Shown here: piece after piece, positions 16,331 through 23,744 of the stretch | Layout: every line of letters begins with the position of its first letter | Position numbering within the stretch: position 1 is the stretch's first letter | Assembly: GCF_900240945.1 (NCBI RefSeq) | Contig: NZ_OESG01000013.1 | Coordinates: 868,001 to 932,000 of the forward strand | Length of the DNA: 64,000 nucleotides | Reading direction: 5' to 3' | From: Mycobacterium sp. 3519A | Lineage (GTDB): Bacteria; Actinomycetota; Actinomycetes; Mycobacteriales; Mycobacteriaceae | Program-made: the position numbers and the translations under genes | The notes under the pieces: generated by a model | Told to the model about the DNA's origin: nothing | What the model saw: only the letters and a program-made list of their open reading frames with translations | The model's database searches: none

Positions 16331-17482
16331 ATGATGCGGATGCTCCGGTGGGCCTTGCTGATCGCGACCACAGTCGCGGTCACCTACCCGCTCACCCGCA
16401 TCGGTGTGCCGTCCGCCGCACTGTTCGCCGCCCTCGTCGTCGGGGTCGTGCTCGCGCTGACATCGCTGGCTCCTAGTCGGGTACCCCGTATTGCAGGCAT
16501 CGCCGCACAAGGCGTGCTCGGCGTCTACATAGGGACGATGGTCCATCAGGATGCTGTGGGCGCACTGGGCAAGGACTGGCCGGTCGTCCTCGCGATCGCC
16601 GTCGCCACCCTGCTGCTCAGCATCGTCGCGGGTGCGCTGCTCGGACTGCACCGCGACGTCACCCCGCTGACGGGATCGCTCGCGCTGGTGGCGGGCGGGG
16701 CGTCCGGTCTGGTCGCGATCGCCCGCGAACTCGGCGGCGACGACCGCGTCGTCTCCGTTGTGCAATACCTGCGCGTCGGCCTGGTGACGGCGTCGATGCC
16801 CGTCGTGGTGACCTTGATCTATCACGCGGACAGATCGCATGCGTCCGCCTCCGTCACGCAAAGCCGCACCGCCCCTTGGTATCTCAGCGTCGTCATGTTG
16901 ATCGCGCTCGTGCTTGTCGGCGCGACGGCCGGCAAGCTGATCCACCTGCCCGGCGCCGGTCTGCTCGGCCCGATGGCGCTGACCGTGGCGCTGGAGGTCA
17001 CCGGCTTCTCCTTCGGGTTGTCCGTGCCTGCGCTGCTGGTGCAGGCCGGTTACATGGTGATCGGCTGGCAGGCCGGGTTGGCGTTCACCAGGGAATCGCT
17101 GCGCGCGATCGGCCGGATGCTGCCCGCCGCGATCGGTCTGATCGTCGCGCTCGGCGTCGCGACGGCCGGACTGGGTGTGGTGTTGGCCCACTTCGCCAAG
17201 CTCACCCCGCTCGAGGGCTACCTCGCGACCAGCCCCGGTGGGGTGTACGCCGTGCTGGCGACCGCCGTCGAGACCGGATCCAACGTGACGTTCATCATCG
17301 CCGCGCAGGTGGTGCGCATCCTGCTGATGTTGTTCGCGGCGCCGTTGATGGCGCGCAGCGTGGTGTGGATCAGCAAGCGGCTGACCCGTCAGACCCGCGC
17401 GATCACCGCGCCGAGCAGAGAGCCCATCCGCGTCGCGGATCGACGGCCCGCCTCCAACACTTCGTCGTGGCTCAACGGCTGA
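16331..17482 (+). CDS. AbrB/AmoA-family polytopic membrane protein
   Basis: A 383-residue membrane protein with about 10 hydrophobic helices in two repeats, of the Pfam AbrB family (often mis-called transcriptional regulator or ammonia monooxygenase). Family marks are [18 protein letters not shown] after helix 4, and [17 protein letters not shown] in the second half, equivalent glycine-rich turns of the two repeats. Function is probably small-molecule transport; substrate unknown. The ATG at 16331 is preferred because earlier in-frame starts would place the operator inside the coding region. The last 31 codons run antisense over the 3' end of deoD, a 94-bp tail overlap. Confidence 0.8.
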   Translation: MMRMLRWALLIATTVAVTYPLTRIGVPSAALFAALVVGVVLALTSLAPSRVPRIAGIAAQGVLGVYIGTMVHQDAVGALGKDWPVVLAIAVATLLLSIVAGALLGLHRDVTPLTGSLALVAGGASGLVAIARELGGDDRVVSVVQYLRVGLVTASMPVVVTLIYHADRSHASASVTQSRTAPWYLSVVMLIALVLVGATAGKLIHLPGAGLLGPMALTVALEVTGFSFGLSVPALLVQAGYMVIGWQAGLAFTRESLRAIGRMLPAAIGLIVALGVATAGLGVVLAHFAKLTPLEGYLATSPGGVYAVLATAVETGSNVTFIIAAQVVRILLMLFAAPLMARSVVWISKRLTRQTRAITAPSREPIRVADRRPASNTSSWLNG

Positions 17483-18183
17483 CCGGTCATACCGGCCGCG
17501 AGGTTCGTCACCAGCGATACGCCGAGCACCCGCGCGCCCGCGGCGCGGGCGGCGATGGTCTCGTGCACGGTCGACATGCCGACCAGATCGGCGCCCAGCG
17601 TGCGCAGCATCCGGATCTCGGCGGGAGTCTCGTAGTTCGGGCCTGGCAGCGCGGCGTACACGCCCTCGGAAAGCGAGGGATCGATCTCGCGGGCCAGTGT
17701 CCGCAGCCGCGGCGCATAGGCGTCGACCATGTCGACGAAATGCGCGCCGACGAGTGGGGATCTGGCCGTCAGGTTGAGGTGATCGCTGATCAGCACCGGC
17801 TGCCCGACGGTGTAGTCGTCGCGCAGGCCGCCCGCGGCGTTGGTCAGCACCACGGTGTGCGCACCCGCCGCGCACGCCGTCCGGACGGGGTGCACGACGT
17901 GGCGCAGGTCGTGTCCCTCGTAGGCGTGGATGCGGCCGACGAACACCAGCACCCGGTGCTCGCCGATGTGTACCGACAGCAGCTGCCCGCCATGACCCTC
18001 GGCGGTCGGCGGGGTGAAGCCAGGCAACTCGGCCATCGGAACCACCGCCACCGGTTCACCCAGTTGCGCCGCGGCGGGGGCCCAGCCCGAGCCGAGGACG
18101 ACGGCGATGTCGTGGGTGCGGACGCCGGTGCGCTCGATGATCGCGGTCGCCGCTTGCTGCGCCGCCGCTTCCGGGCTCGTCAC
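17389..18183 (-). CDS. deoD: Purine nucleoside phosphorylase
   Basis: A 264-residue trimeric-type purine nucleoside phosphorylase: phosphorolysis of inosine and guanosine to base and ribose-1-phosphate. Motifs: phosphate loop [10 protein letters not shown] near residue 29, [19 protein letters not shown] near 80-98, VLTNAAGGL near 110-118, [12 protein letters not shown] near 185-196, and LVGMSTVHE near 206. The start is taken as GTG at 18183: this matches the mycobacterial N-terminus and leaves 59 bp to the divergent amidohydrolase, while the longer frame from 18267 would overlap that gene. Product sugar phosphates could feed PmmB. Confidence 0.93.
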   Translation of the reverse strand: MTSPEAAAQQAATAIIERTGVRTHDIAVVLGSGWAPAAAQLGEPVAVVPMAELPGFTPPTAEGHGGQLLSVHIGEHRVLVFVGRIHAYEGHDLRHVVHPVRTACAAGAHTVVLTNAAGGLRDDYTVGQPVLISDHLNLTARSPLVGAHFVDMVDAYAPRLRTLAREIDPSLSEGVYAALPGPNYETPAEIRMLRTLGADLVGMSTVHETIAARAAGARVLGVSLVTNLAAGMTGQPLSHDEVLEAGRRSATRMGSLLGAVIARV

Positions 18184-18242
18184 GGTAGGGCAGCTTATAG
18201 CCGTCGGCCGGGCGGCCGTCGGGACAGTGAGATACTGCTGAG

Positions 18243-19424
18243 ATGCCCACCGCGACCGCGTCGACAAGCGTCGAAGACGCCGTCAACCGGCGCAGCGGCG
18301 ATCTGGTCGAACTGTCGCACTCGATTCACGCCGAACCCGAACTCGCGTTCGCCGAGTATCGCAGCTGCGCCAAGACGCAATCGCTGGTCGCCGAGCGCGG
18401 GTTCGCGGTCACCGGGGCCGTCGGCGGCCTGGACACCGCGTTTCGTGCCGACTACGGCAGCGGCCCGCTGGTGATCGGCATCTGCGCAGAGTACGACGCG
18501 CTGCCCGAAATCGGACATGCGTGCGGGCACAACATCATCGCCGCATCGGCTGTCGGCACCGCGCTGGCACTGGCCGACGTCGCCGACGACCTCGGCCTGA
18601 CAATCGCGTTGGTCGGAACGCCCGCCGAGGAGGCCGGCGGCGGAAAAGCGTTGCTGCTCAAGGCTGGAACGTTCGACGACATCGCGGTGACGGTGATGCT
18701 GCATCCCGGGCCCGTCGACATCGCCGCGGCGCGCTCGCTGGCACTGTCCGAGGTGACGGTGCGCTACGCAGGCCAGGAATCACACGCCGCCGTCGCGCCG
18801 TTCCTCGGTGTCAATGCCGCCGATGCGGTCACCGTCGCGCAGGTCGCGATCGGCCTGTTGCGCCAACATCTGGCTCCGGGGCAGATGGTGCACGGCATCG
18901 TCACCGACGGCGGGCAGGCGACCAATGTCATTCCGGCGCGTGCCGAACTGCGTTACACGATGCGCGCGGCCAACTCCGAGTCGCTGCGTGACCTCGAGGA
19001 CAAGATGGCCGGCTGCTTCGCGGCCGGTTCCGTCGGCACGGGTTGCACGCACACGGTGACCGAGACCGCGCCCGCCTATGCCGAGTTGGCGCCGGACGAG
19101 TGGCTGGCGTCGGTGTTCCGCGGCGAGATGGTCCGGTTGGGCCGCACTCCCGTTCCGGAAAGCGTCGAGGCCACGTTGCCGTTGGGCAGCACCGATATGG
19201 GCAACGTCACGCAGGTGATGCCGGGCATCCATCCGATCGTCGGCGTCGAGGCGGGCGGTGCGTCGATTCACCAGCCTGCATTCGCCGCCGCGGCGGCAGG
19301 GCCCAGCGCGGACAAGGCGGTCGTCGAGGGCGCGATCATGCTGGCCCGCACCGTCGTCAGCCTGGCCGAGACGCCAGCCGAGCGGGATCGGGTGCTCGAC
19401 CTGCAGGCGAGGAGGGCGTCATGA
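18243..19424 (+). CDS. amiB1: M20-family amidohydrolase/aminoacylase
   Basis: A 393-residue M20 peptidase-family hydrolase, the AmiB1 type located next to deoD in mycobacteria. It is likely to hydrolyse N-acyl amino acids or similar amides with two metal ions. Visible: [16 protein letters not shown] near residues 82-97 (metal His/Asp), [10 protein letters not shown] near 126 (catalytic Glu), a lid/dimer domain from about 165 to 285, and a C-terminal HQPAF-type His near 340. A GATACT hexamer at 18231-18236 ends six bases before ATG, suggesting a leaderless start. Its stop is joined through a 38-bp relay to the related downstream gene. Confidence 0.9.
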   Translation: MPTATASTSVEDAVNRRSGDLVELSHSIHAEPELAFAEYRSCAKTQSLVAERGFAVTGAVGGLDTAFRADYGSGPLVIGICAEYDALPEIGHACGHNIIAASAVGTALALADVADDLGLTIALVGTPAEEAGGGKALLLKAGTFDDIAVTVMLHPGPVDIAAARSLALSEVTVRYAGQESHAAVAPFLGVNAADAVTVAQVAIGLLRQHLAPGQMVHGIVTDGGQATNVIPARAELRYTMRAANSESLRDLEDKMAGCFAAGSVGTGCTHTVTETAPAYAELAPDEWLASVFRGEMVRLGRTPVPESVEATLPLGSTDMGNVTQVMPGIHPIVGVEAGGASIHQPAFAAAAAGPSADKAVVEGAIMLARTVVSLAETPAERDRVLDLQARRAS

Positions 19425-19462
19425 GCCTCTGCGAGCGAGTAGCGGAGGCGGATCGCGCATGA
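19421..19462 (+). CDS. Thirteen-codon relay ORF in a MIRU-like 38-bp insert
   Basis: The sequence between the two amidohydrolase genes holds one tiny [16 protein letters not shown]. Its ATG at 19421 overlaps the amiB1 TGA (ATGA), and its TGA at 19460 overlaps the amiA1 ATG (ATGA). It has a strong ribosome site AGGAGG at 19410-19415. The 10 bases ATGAGCCTCT occur at both ends (19421 and 19459), so the segment looks like an insertion that duplicated a start/stop junction. This is how MIRUs (mycobacterial interspersed repetitive units) are described, lying at overlapping stop/start codons in operons. The peptide itself may have no function beyond coupling. Confidence 0.5.
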   Translation: MSLCERVAEADRA

Positions 19463-20628
19463 GCCTCTCCGATGCCACCGAGTTGTGGCTGGACGCCCAC
19501 TACGACGACCTGGTCGCCTGGCGCAGGCACATCCACGCCCACCCGGAGTTGGGCCGCCAGGAGTTCGCGACCACCCAATTCGTCGCATCCCGATTGGCCG
19601 ACGCGGGGCTGAACCCGAAGGTGCTGCCCGGCGGAACCGGGTTGACGTGCGATTTCGGGCCGGAGCACGGCCCGCGGATCGCGCTGCGCGCCGACATGGA
19701 CGCGTTGCCGATGGCCGAGCGCACCGGGGCGACGTACGCGTCGGTGGTGCCCAACGTCGCGCACGCCTGCGGCCACGATGCGCACACCGCGGTGCTGCTC
19801 GGCGCGGCGCTGGCGATGGCGTCGGTGCCCGAACTGCCGGTCGGCGTGCGGCTGATCTTCCAGGCCGCCGAGGAGCTGATGCCGGGCGGCGCGATCGACG
19901 CGATCGCGGCGGGTGCGCTGACCGGGGTGTCACGGATCTTCGCGTTGCACTGCGACCCGCGACTGGCTGTCGGCAAGGTGGCGCTGCGGGCCGGGCCGAT
20001 CACGTCGGCCGCCGACCAACTCGAAGTGACGCTGCAGTCGCCCGGTGGGCACACGTCGCGTCCGCATCTGACCGGCGACCTGGTGTACGGGCTGGGCACA
20101 CTGATCACCGGCGTGCCCGGCATCCTTTCGCGGCGCATCGACCCGCGCAACAGCACGGTGATGGTGTGGGGTGCGGTGAACGCGGGCGTGGCCGCCAACG
20201 CCATCCCGCAGACCGGCACGCTGGCGGGCACCATCCGCACGGCCAGCCGCGACACCTGGGATTCGCTGGAATCGATTGTGCACGAGATTGTTTCGTCGTT
20301 GCTGGCGCCGCTCGGCATCGAGCACACGCTGCTGTACCGGCGCGGTGTGCCGCCGGTGGTCAACGAGGAGATCTCGACGCGCATCCTCACCCACGCCATC
20401 GAGGCGATCGGCTCCGACGTCCTGTGCGACACCCGCCAGTCCGGTGGCGGCGAGGACTTCTCGTGGTATCTCGAAGAGGTGCCCGGCGCGATGGCCCGCC
20501 TCGGCGTGTGGTCGGGCCGAGGCCCGCAACTCGATCTGCATCAGCCGACGTTCGACCTCGACGAGCGCGCGCTGGCGGTGGGGGTGCGGGTGCTGGTCAA
20601 CATCATCGACCAGGCCGCCCAGTTCTGA
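19459..20628 (+). CDS. amiA1: M20-family amidohydrolase/carboxypeptidase
   Basis: A 389-residue M20D hydrolase related to its upstream neighbour and to IAA-amino acid hydrolases. Motifs in order: RRHIHAHPELGRQE near residue 22-35, RADMDALPMAE near 79-89, AHACGHDAHTAVLLG near 104-118 (metal ligands), QAAEELMPGGA near 135-145 (catalytic Glu), the lid domain with GGHTSRPH near 196, and SGGGEDFSWYLE near 328-339. It likely removes acyl groups from amino acids. The ribosome site GGAGG at 19444-19448 sits inside the relay insert, so the insert supplies this gene's translation signal. The closeness of the two paralogues suggests an old tandem duplication. Confidence 0.9.
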   Translation: MSLSDATELWLDAHYDDLVAWRRHIHAHPELGRQEFATTQFVASRLADAGLNPKVLPGGTGLTCDFGPEHGPRIALRADMDALPMAERTGATYASVVPNVAHACGHDAHTAVLLGAALAMASVPELPVGVRLIFQAAEELMPGGAIDAIAAGALTGVSRIFALHCDPRLAVGKVALRAGPITSAADQLEVTLQSPGGHTSRPHLTGDLVYGLGTLITGVPGILSRRIDPRNSTVMVWGAVNAGVAANAIPQTGTLAGTIRTASRDTWDSLESIVHEIVSSLLAPLGIEHTLLYRRGVPPVVNEEISTRILTHAIEAIGSDVLCDTRQSGGGEDFSWYLEEVPGAMARLGVWSGRGPQLDLHQPTFDLDERALAVGVRVLVNIIDQAAQF

Positions 20629-20644
20629 GTTGACGCTCCTTGGC

Positions 20645-20705
20645 GCGAGCGACCGTGTCTGCACATCGACACGCCGTGTACCGCTGGCATTTTGCGGTCG
20701 CTCGC
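20645..20705. repeat. Palindromic 61-bp element, left copy
   Basis: The element begins with GCGAGCGACCG and ends with its exact reverse complement CGGTCGCTCGC (11-bp terminal inverted repeats). An inverted second copy lies at 21658-21718 and is identical at 52 of 61 positions, with the first 30 bases of this copy matching exactly. The two copies frame the DUF559 gene. It resembles a REP/MITE-type unit. The left copy ends 68 bp before the gene's start codon. Confidence 0.75.
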
Positions 20706-20711
20706 CGCGGG

Positions 20712-20720
20712 TTATCCACA
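20712..20720 (+). other. Single DnaA-box-like nonamer
   Basis: TTATCCACA, a perfect match to the general bacterial DnaA-box consensus, lies between the left palindromic element and the DUF559 gene. Only one box is present and there is no AT-rich unwinding element or dnaA/dnaN neighbour, so this is not an origin. It could be a DnaA titration or regulatory site, or chance. Confidence 0.3.
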
Positions 20721-20773
20721 GGGCGGTCGGTTGGCGCTCCCGCCGGGTGAGTCCGCGGGTGACGATCTGAGGT

Positions 20774-21661
20774 GTGCATCCAGAGCTCGACGCGTTGTTC
20801 GACCGTCAGAACGGGATCGCGAGCAGCGGCCAAATTCTGACGCACCTCAGCAGGCGGAAATTCGAAGCCATGGTTAATTCCGGTGTGCTGGAACGGATGT
20901 GGCAAGGCATCTACTGCCGAGGCGAGCCGGACGACCTGACCCGATTGCGCGGGTTGGACTTCGCCTGCGGTACCCCTGTTCCGGTCTGCCTCTCCACGGC
21001 GGCGGCACTTCACGGCTTCGATACCGAACAGCCCGCCGATCTGCATGTGCTCAGTCCGCCCGGTTCGCGGTTGCGCAATGCGGACGGCCTCGTAGTTCAC
21101 CGGCGCGACGGCGCACCGTTGGTCAGAGTAAGTGAGCGTCTCGCCACGTCGCCAGCGTGGACGGCCGTCGAGGTGGCTCGCAGTGTTCACCGGCCTCGCG
21201 CTTTGGCGACGTTGGACGCCGCGCTGCGCAGCGGGACATGCCAGCGCGCCGATTTGTCGCAGGCCGCTGCCCAGCAAGCGGGACGGCGCGGCATCGTCGC
21301 CGTCCGCGAGTTGATTCCGGTTGCGGACGGCCTGGCCGAATCACCCATGGAGAGCGAAGCCAGACTGAAGATGATCGACGGTGGGCTGCCGCTGCCGGTG
21401 CTGCAGCACGAGATCCTCGACGGCAACGGCGAGTGGCGTCGCGTCGATTTCGCCTGGCCGGAGCAGCGCCTGGCGGTGGAATACGACGGCGAGGACTGGC
21501 ACAGCGGCCCCGAGGCGATGCGACGAGACCGCCGACGTCAGGCCGCCCTGCAGGACGTCGGATGGACCGTCTTCGCGATCGTGTTCGAAGACGTCAGATA
21601 CCGGGCGTGGGACTTCGTTGGCCGCATCGACAGACACCTTCGTCATGCCCGCGCGGCGTGA
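20774..21661 (+). CDS. AbiEi-like winged-helix / DUF559 PD-(D/E)xK nuclease-fold protein
   Basis: A 295-residue protein. Residues about 5-70 (DRQNGIASSGQILTHLSRRK and GVLERMWQGIYCRG) resemble the AbiEi-type antitoxin winged helix, and residues about 75-180 the usual middle region of this family. The C-terminal DUF559 (Vsr-like) region has RRVDFAWPEQRLAVEYDG followed by WHSG near residue 240, a candidate PD-(D/E)xK core. No AbiEii-type nucleotidyltransferase toxin is adjacent, so it is not a classical AbiE pair. The start is GTG at 20774. The gene lies between two inverted 61-bp palindromic elements, and its stop codon is inside the right one, which suggests a mobile or formerly mobile cassette. 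Biological role unknown. Confidence 0.75.
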   Translation: MHPELDALFDRQNGIASSGQILTHLSRRKFEAMVNSGVLERMWQGIYCRGEPDDLTRLRGLDFACGTPVPVCLSTAAALHGFDTEQPADLHVLSPPGSRLRNADGLVVHRRDGAPLVRVSERLATSPAWTAVEVARSVHRPRALATLDAALRSGTCQRADLSQAAAQQAGRRGIVAVRELIPVADGLAESPMESEARLKMIDGGLPLPVLQHEILDGNGEWRRVDFAWPEQRLAVEYDGEDWHSGPEAMRRDRRRQAALQDVGWTVFAIVFEDVRYRAWDFVGRIDRHLRHARAA

Positions 21662-21718
21662 GCGACCGCGAAATGCCAACAAACCGCCGCGTGTCGATGT
21701 GCAGACACGGTCGCTCGC
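21658..21718. repeat. Palindromic 61-bp element, right inverted copy
   Basis: Inverted copy of the element at 20645-20705, 52 of 61 positions the same. Its own ends are GTGAGCGACCG and CGGTCGCTCGC, one mismatch from perfect. The TGA of the DUF559 gene (21659-21661) is embedded in the first arm. It may also act as a terminator hairpin between this gene and the convergent GGCT gene, whose stop is 14 bp beyond. Confidence 0.75.
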
Positions 21719-21731
21719 CGGGGAGACCGGG

Positions 21732-22208
21732 CTAGGTTGTGCCCGGGCCGATGTTGCGGGCCGGGCGGGTGCGCAGATCGTGCACGTATTCCGCTGGCGC
21801 ACCGGCGATTTCGGCGGCGTCAGCCATCACACCGAGGTAGCGCGCCGACGGGATGCCGCCCTCCCAGGCGTCCACCACGTACAGCCACGCGAGCACCGGT
21901 TCGAAGCTGGTGTCCGACGATGTCCGGTCGACGCGGCACCGGATCTTCTTGTGGATGCCCAGCTCTGAACCTTCCCAGCGGTCGAGGTTCTTTTCGTCTT
22001 CCTTCGTCATGTCGTAGAGCACGACGAACACCTTCGACGAGGGATCCTCGACGACGGTGGCCAGCGCGCCGTCCCAACCGATGTCCTCGCCGCCGAACGT
22101 CAGCCGCCAGCCGTGCAGCCACCCCGTCCCCGCCATCGGTGAGTGGGGAGCGCGCTCCAACATCTGCTCCGGATGCATGTTCGATCCGTAGGCGGCGTAC
22201 AGCGTCAC
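21732..22208 (-). CDS. Gamma-glutamylcyclotransferase-like protein (Rv3304 type)
   Basis: A 158-residue protein with the GGCT/AIG2 fold. The substrate loop YAAYGSNM at residues 4-11 and a candidate catalytic Glu in DRWEGSELG near 77 are present, followed by AWLYVVDA near 110. Members cleave gamma-glutamyl amides to 5-oxoproline; the true substrate here is unknown. The position beside lpdA matches Rv3304. The start is GTG at 22208, with TAGGCT six bases upstream and no ribosome site, so a leaderless mRNA is likely. It is divergent from lpdA with a 65-bp gap. Confidence 0.85.
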   Translation of the reverse strand: MTLYAAYGSNMHPEQMLERAPHSPMAGTGWLHGWRLTFGGEDIGWDGALATVVEDPSSKVFVVLYDMTKEDEKNLDRWEGSELGIHKKIRCRVDRTSSDTSFEPVLAWLYVVDAWEGGIPSARYLGVMADAAEIAGAPAEYVHDLRTRPARNIGPGTT

Positions 22209-22273
22209 GGGGAAAGCCTAAGGCTTCGCCCAGTGGCTGGGCGGCCAACCTCTGGCTTCGTTAGGTTAGGGCG

Positions 22274-23689
22274 GTGGCAACCCGCATCGTGATCATCGGC
22301 GGCGGACCCGCCGGCTATGAGGCGGCGCTCGTCGCGGCCGCACGGGGCCGTGAGGTGGCTGAGGTCACCGTCGTCGACTCCGACGGCATCGGAGGCGCCT
22401 GCGTGCTGTGGGACTGCGTGCCGTCCAAGACGCTGATCGCGTCGACGGGAGTGCGCACCGAACTGCGTCGCGCGTCGCCGCTCGGCTTCGACATCGCGAT
22501 CGAGGACGCGAAGATCTCGCTGGACCAGATCCACAACCGGGTCAAGACGCTGGCGAAGTCGCAGTCGACCGACATCGGTCATCAACTGCTGCGCGCAGGC
22601 GTCAACGTGGTGGCCGGTCGCGGCGAACTGGTCGACGACACCTCCGGGCTGGCGCAGCACCGGGTGAAGGTCACGACGGTCGACGGCAGGGTCGCGACAC
22701 TGAAGGCCGACGTCGTGCTGATCGCCACCGGCGCCAGCCCGCGGGTGCTGCCCAATGCGGTGCCCGACGGGGAACGAATCCTGAACTGGCGTCAGCTCTA
22801 TGACCTTCACGAGCTGCCCCAGCACCTCATCATCGTCGGCTCCGGCGTCACCGGTGCCGAGTTCTGTAACGCCTACACCGAACTCGGTGTCCCGGTGACG
22901 GTGGTGGCCAGCCGCGACCAGATCCTGCCGCACGAGGACTCTGACGCCGCCGCGGTGCTGGAGGAGGCGTTCGCTGAACGCGGCGTCAAGCTCGTCAAGA
23001 ACGCGCGGGCCGAATCGGTGACGCGGACGTCCGATGGAGTGCTGGTGAGGATGGCCGACGGGCGCACCGTCGAGGGCAGCCACGCGCTGATGACGGTCGG
23101 TTCGGTGCCCAACACGTCGGGCCTTGGTCTGGAAAAGGTCGGCATCACGCTCGGGCAGGGCAACTACCTGACCGTGGACCGGGTGTCACGCACCTCGGCG
23201 GCGGGGATCTACGCCGCCGGCGACTGCACCGGGCTGCTGCCGCTGGCGTCGGTGGCCGCCATGCAGGGTCGCATCGCGATGTATCACGCGCTGGGCGAGG
23301 CGGTCAGCCCGATCCGGTTGCGGACGGTGGCGGCCGCGGTGTTCACCAGGCCGGAGATCGCCGCGGTGGGCGTTCCGCAGTCGCGGATCGACGACGGCAC
23401 GGTCGCCGCGCGCACCCTGACGCTGCCGCTGAACACCAACGCGCGGGCCAAGATGTCGCTGCTGCGGCTGGGCTTCGTGAAGATCTTCTGCAGGCCGGCG
23501 ACCGGCGTCGTGATCGGCGGTGTGGTGGTCGCGCCGATCGCCTCCGAACTGATCCTGCCGATCGCGCTCGCCGTGCAGAACAACCTCACGGTCACCGACC
23601 TGGCGCAGACGCTGTCGGTCTACCCGTCGCTGTCCGGCTCCATCGTCGAGGCGGCCCGCAGGTTGATGACACACGACGATCTCGACTAA
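22274..23689 (+). CDS. lpdA: Flavoprotein disulfide-reductase family NAD(P)H quinone reductase
   Basis: A 471-residue protein close to M. tuberculosis LpdA (Rv3303c). FAD-binding GGGPAGYEAAL is at residues 9-19, the NAD(P)-binding GSGVTGAEF near 190, and the second FAD motif AAGDCTGLLPLASVA near 315. Residues 43 and 48 are both cysteines in GGACVLWDCVPSKT, recreating the CxxxxC redox disulfide that I recall as incomplete in M. tuberculosis LpdA. The C-terminal His-Glu pair of true dihydrolipoamide dehydrogenases is absent (VYPSLSGSI instead of the HPT-type motif). It probably reduces quinones rather than lipoamide. Hexamer TAGGTT ends six bases before the GTG start, suggesting a leaderless mRNA. 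glpD2 follows. Confidence 0.92.
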   Translation: MATRIVIIGGGPAGYEAALVAAARGREVAEVTVVDSDGIGGACVLWDCVPSKTLIASTGVRTELRRASPLGFDIAIEDAKISLDQIHNRVKTLAKSQSTDIGHQLLRAGVNVVAGRGELVDDTSGLAQHRVKVTTVDGRVATLKADVVLIATGASPRVLPNAVPDGERILNWRQLYDLHELPQHLIIVGSGVTGAEFCNAYTELGVPVTVVASRDQILPHEDSDAAAVLEEAFAERGVKLVKNARAESVTRTSDGVLVRMADGRTVEGSHALMTVGSVPNTSGLGLEKVGITLGQGNYLTVDRVSRTSAAGIYAAGDCTGLLPLASVAAMQGRIAMYHALGEAVSPIRLRTVAAAVFTRPEIAAVGVPQSRIDDGTVAARTLTLPLNTNARAKMSLLRLGFVKIFCRPATGVVIGGVVVAPIASELILPIALAVQNNLTVTDLAQTLSVYPSLSGSIVEAARRLMTHDDLD

Positions 23690-23744
23690 CCCGTAACCTG
23701 TGAATGGACAACCGTACCGACGAGTAACAAGGGATCCATTCGAA

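Noticed and set aside
20712..20720. Replication origin based on the DnaA box
   Set aside because: One box only, no AT-rich region and no dnaA/dnaN nearby.
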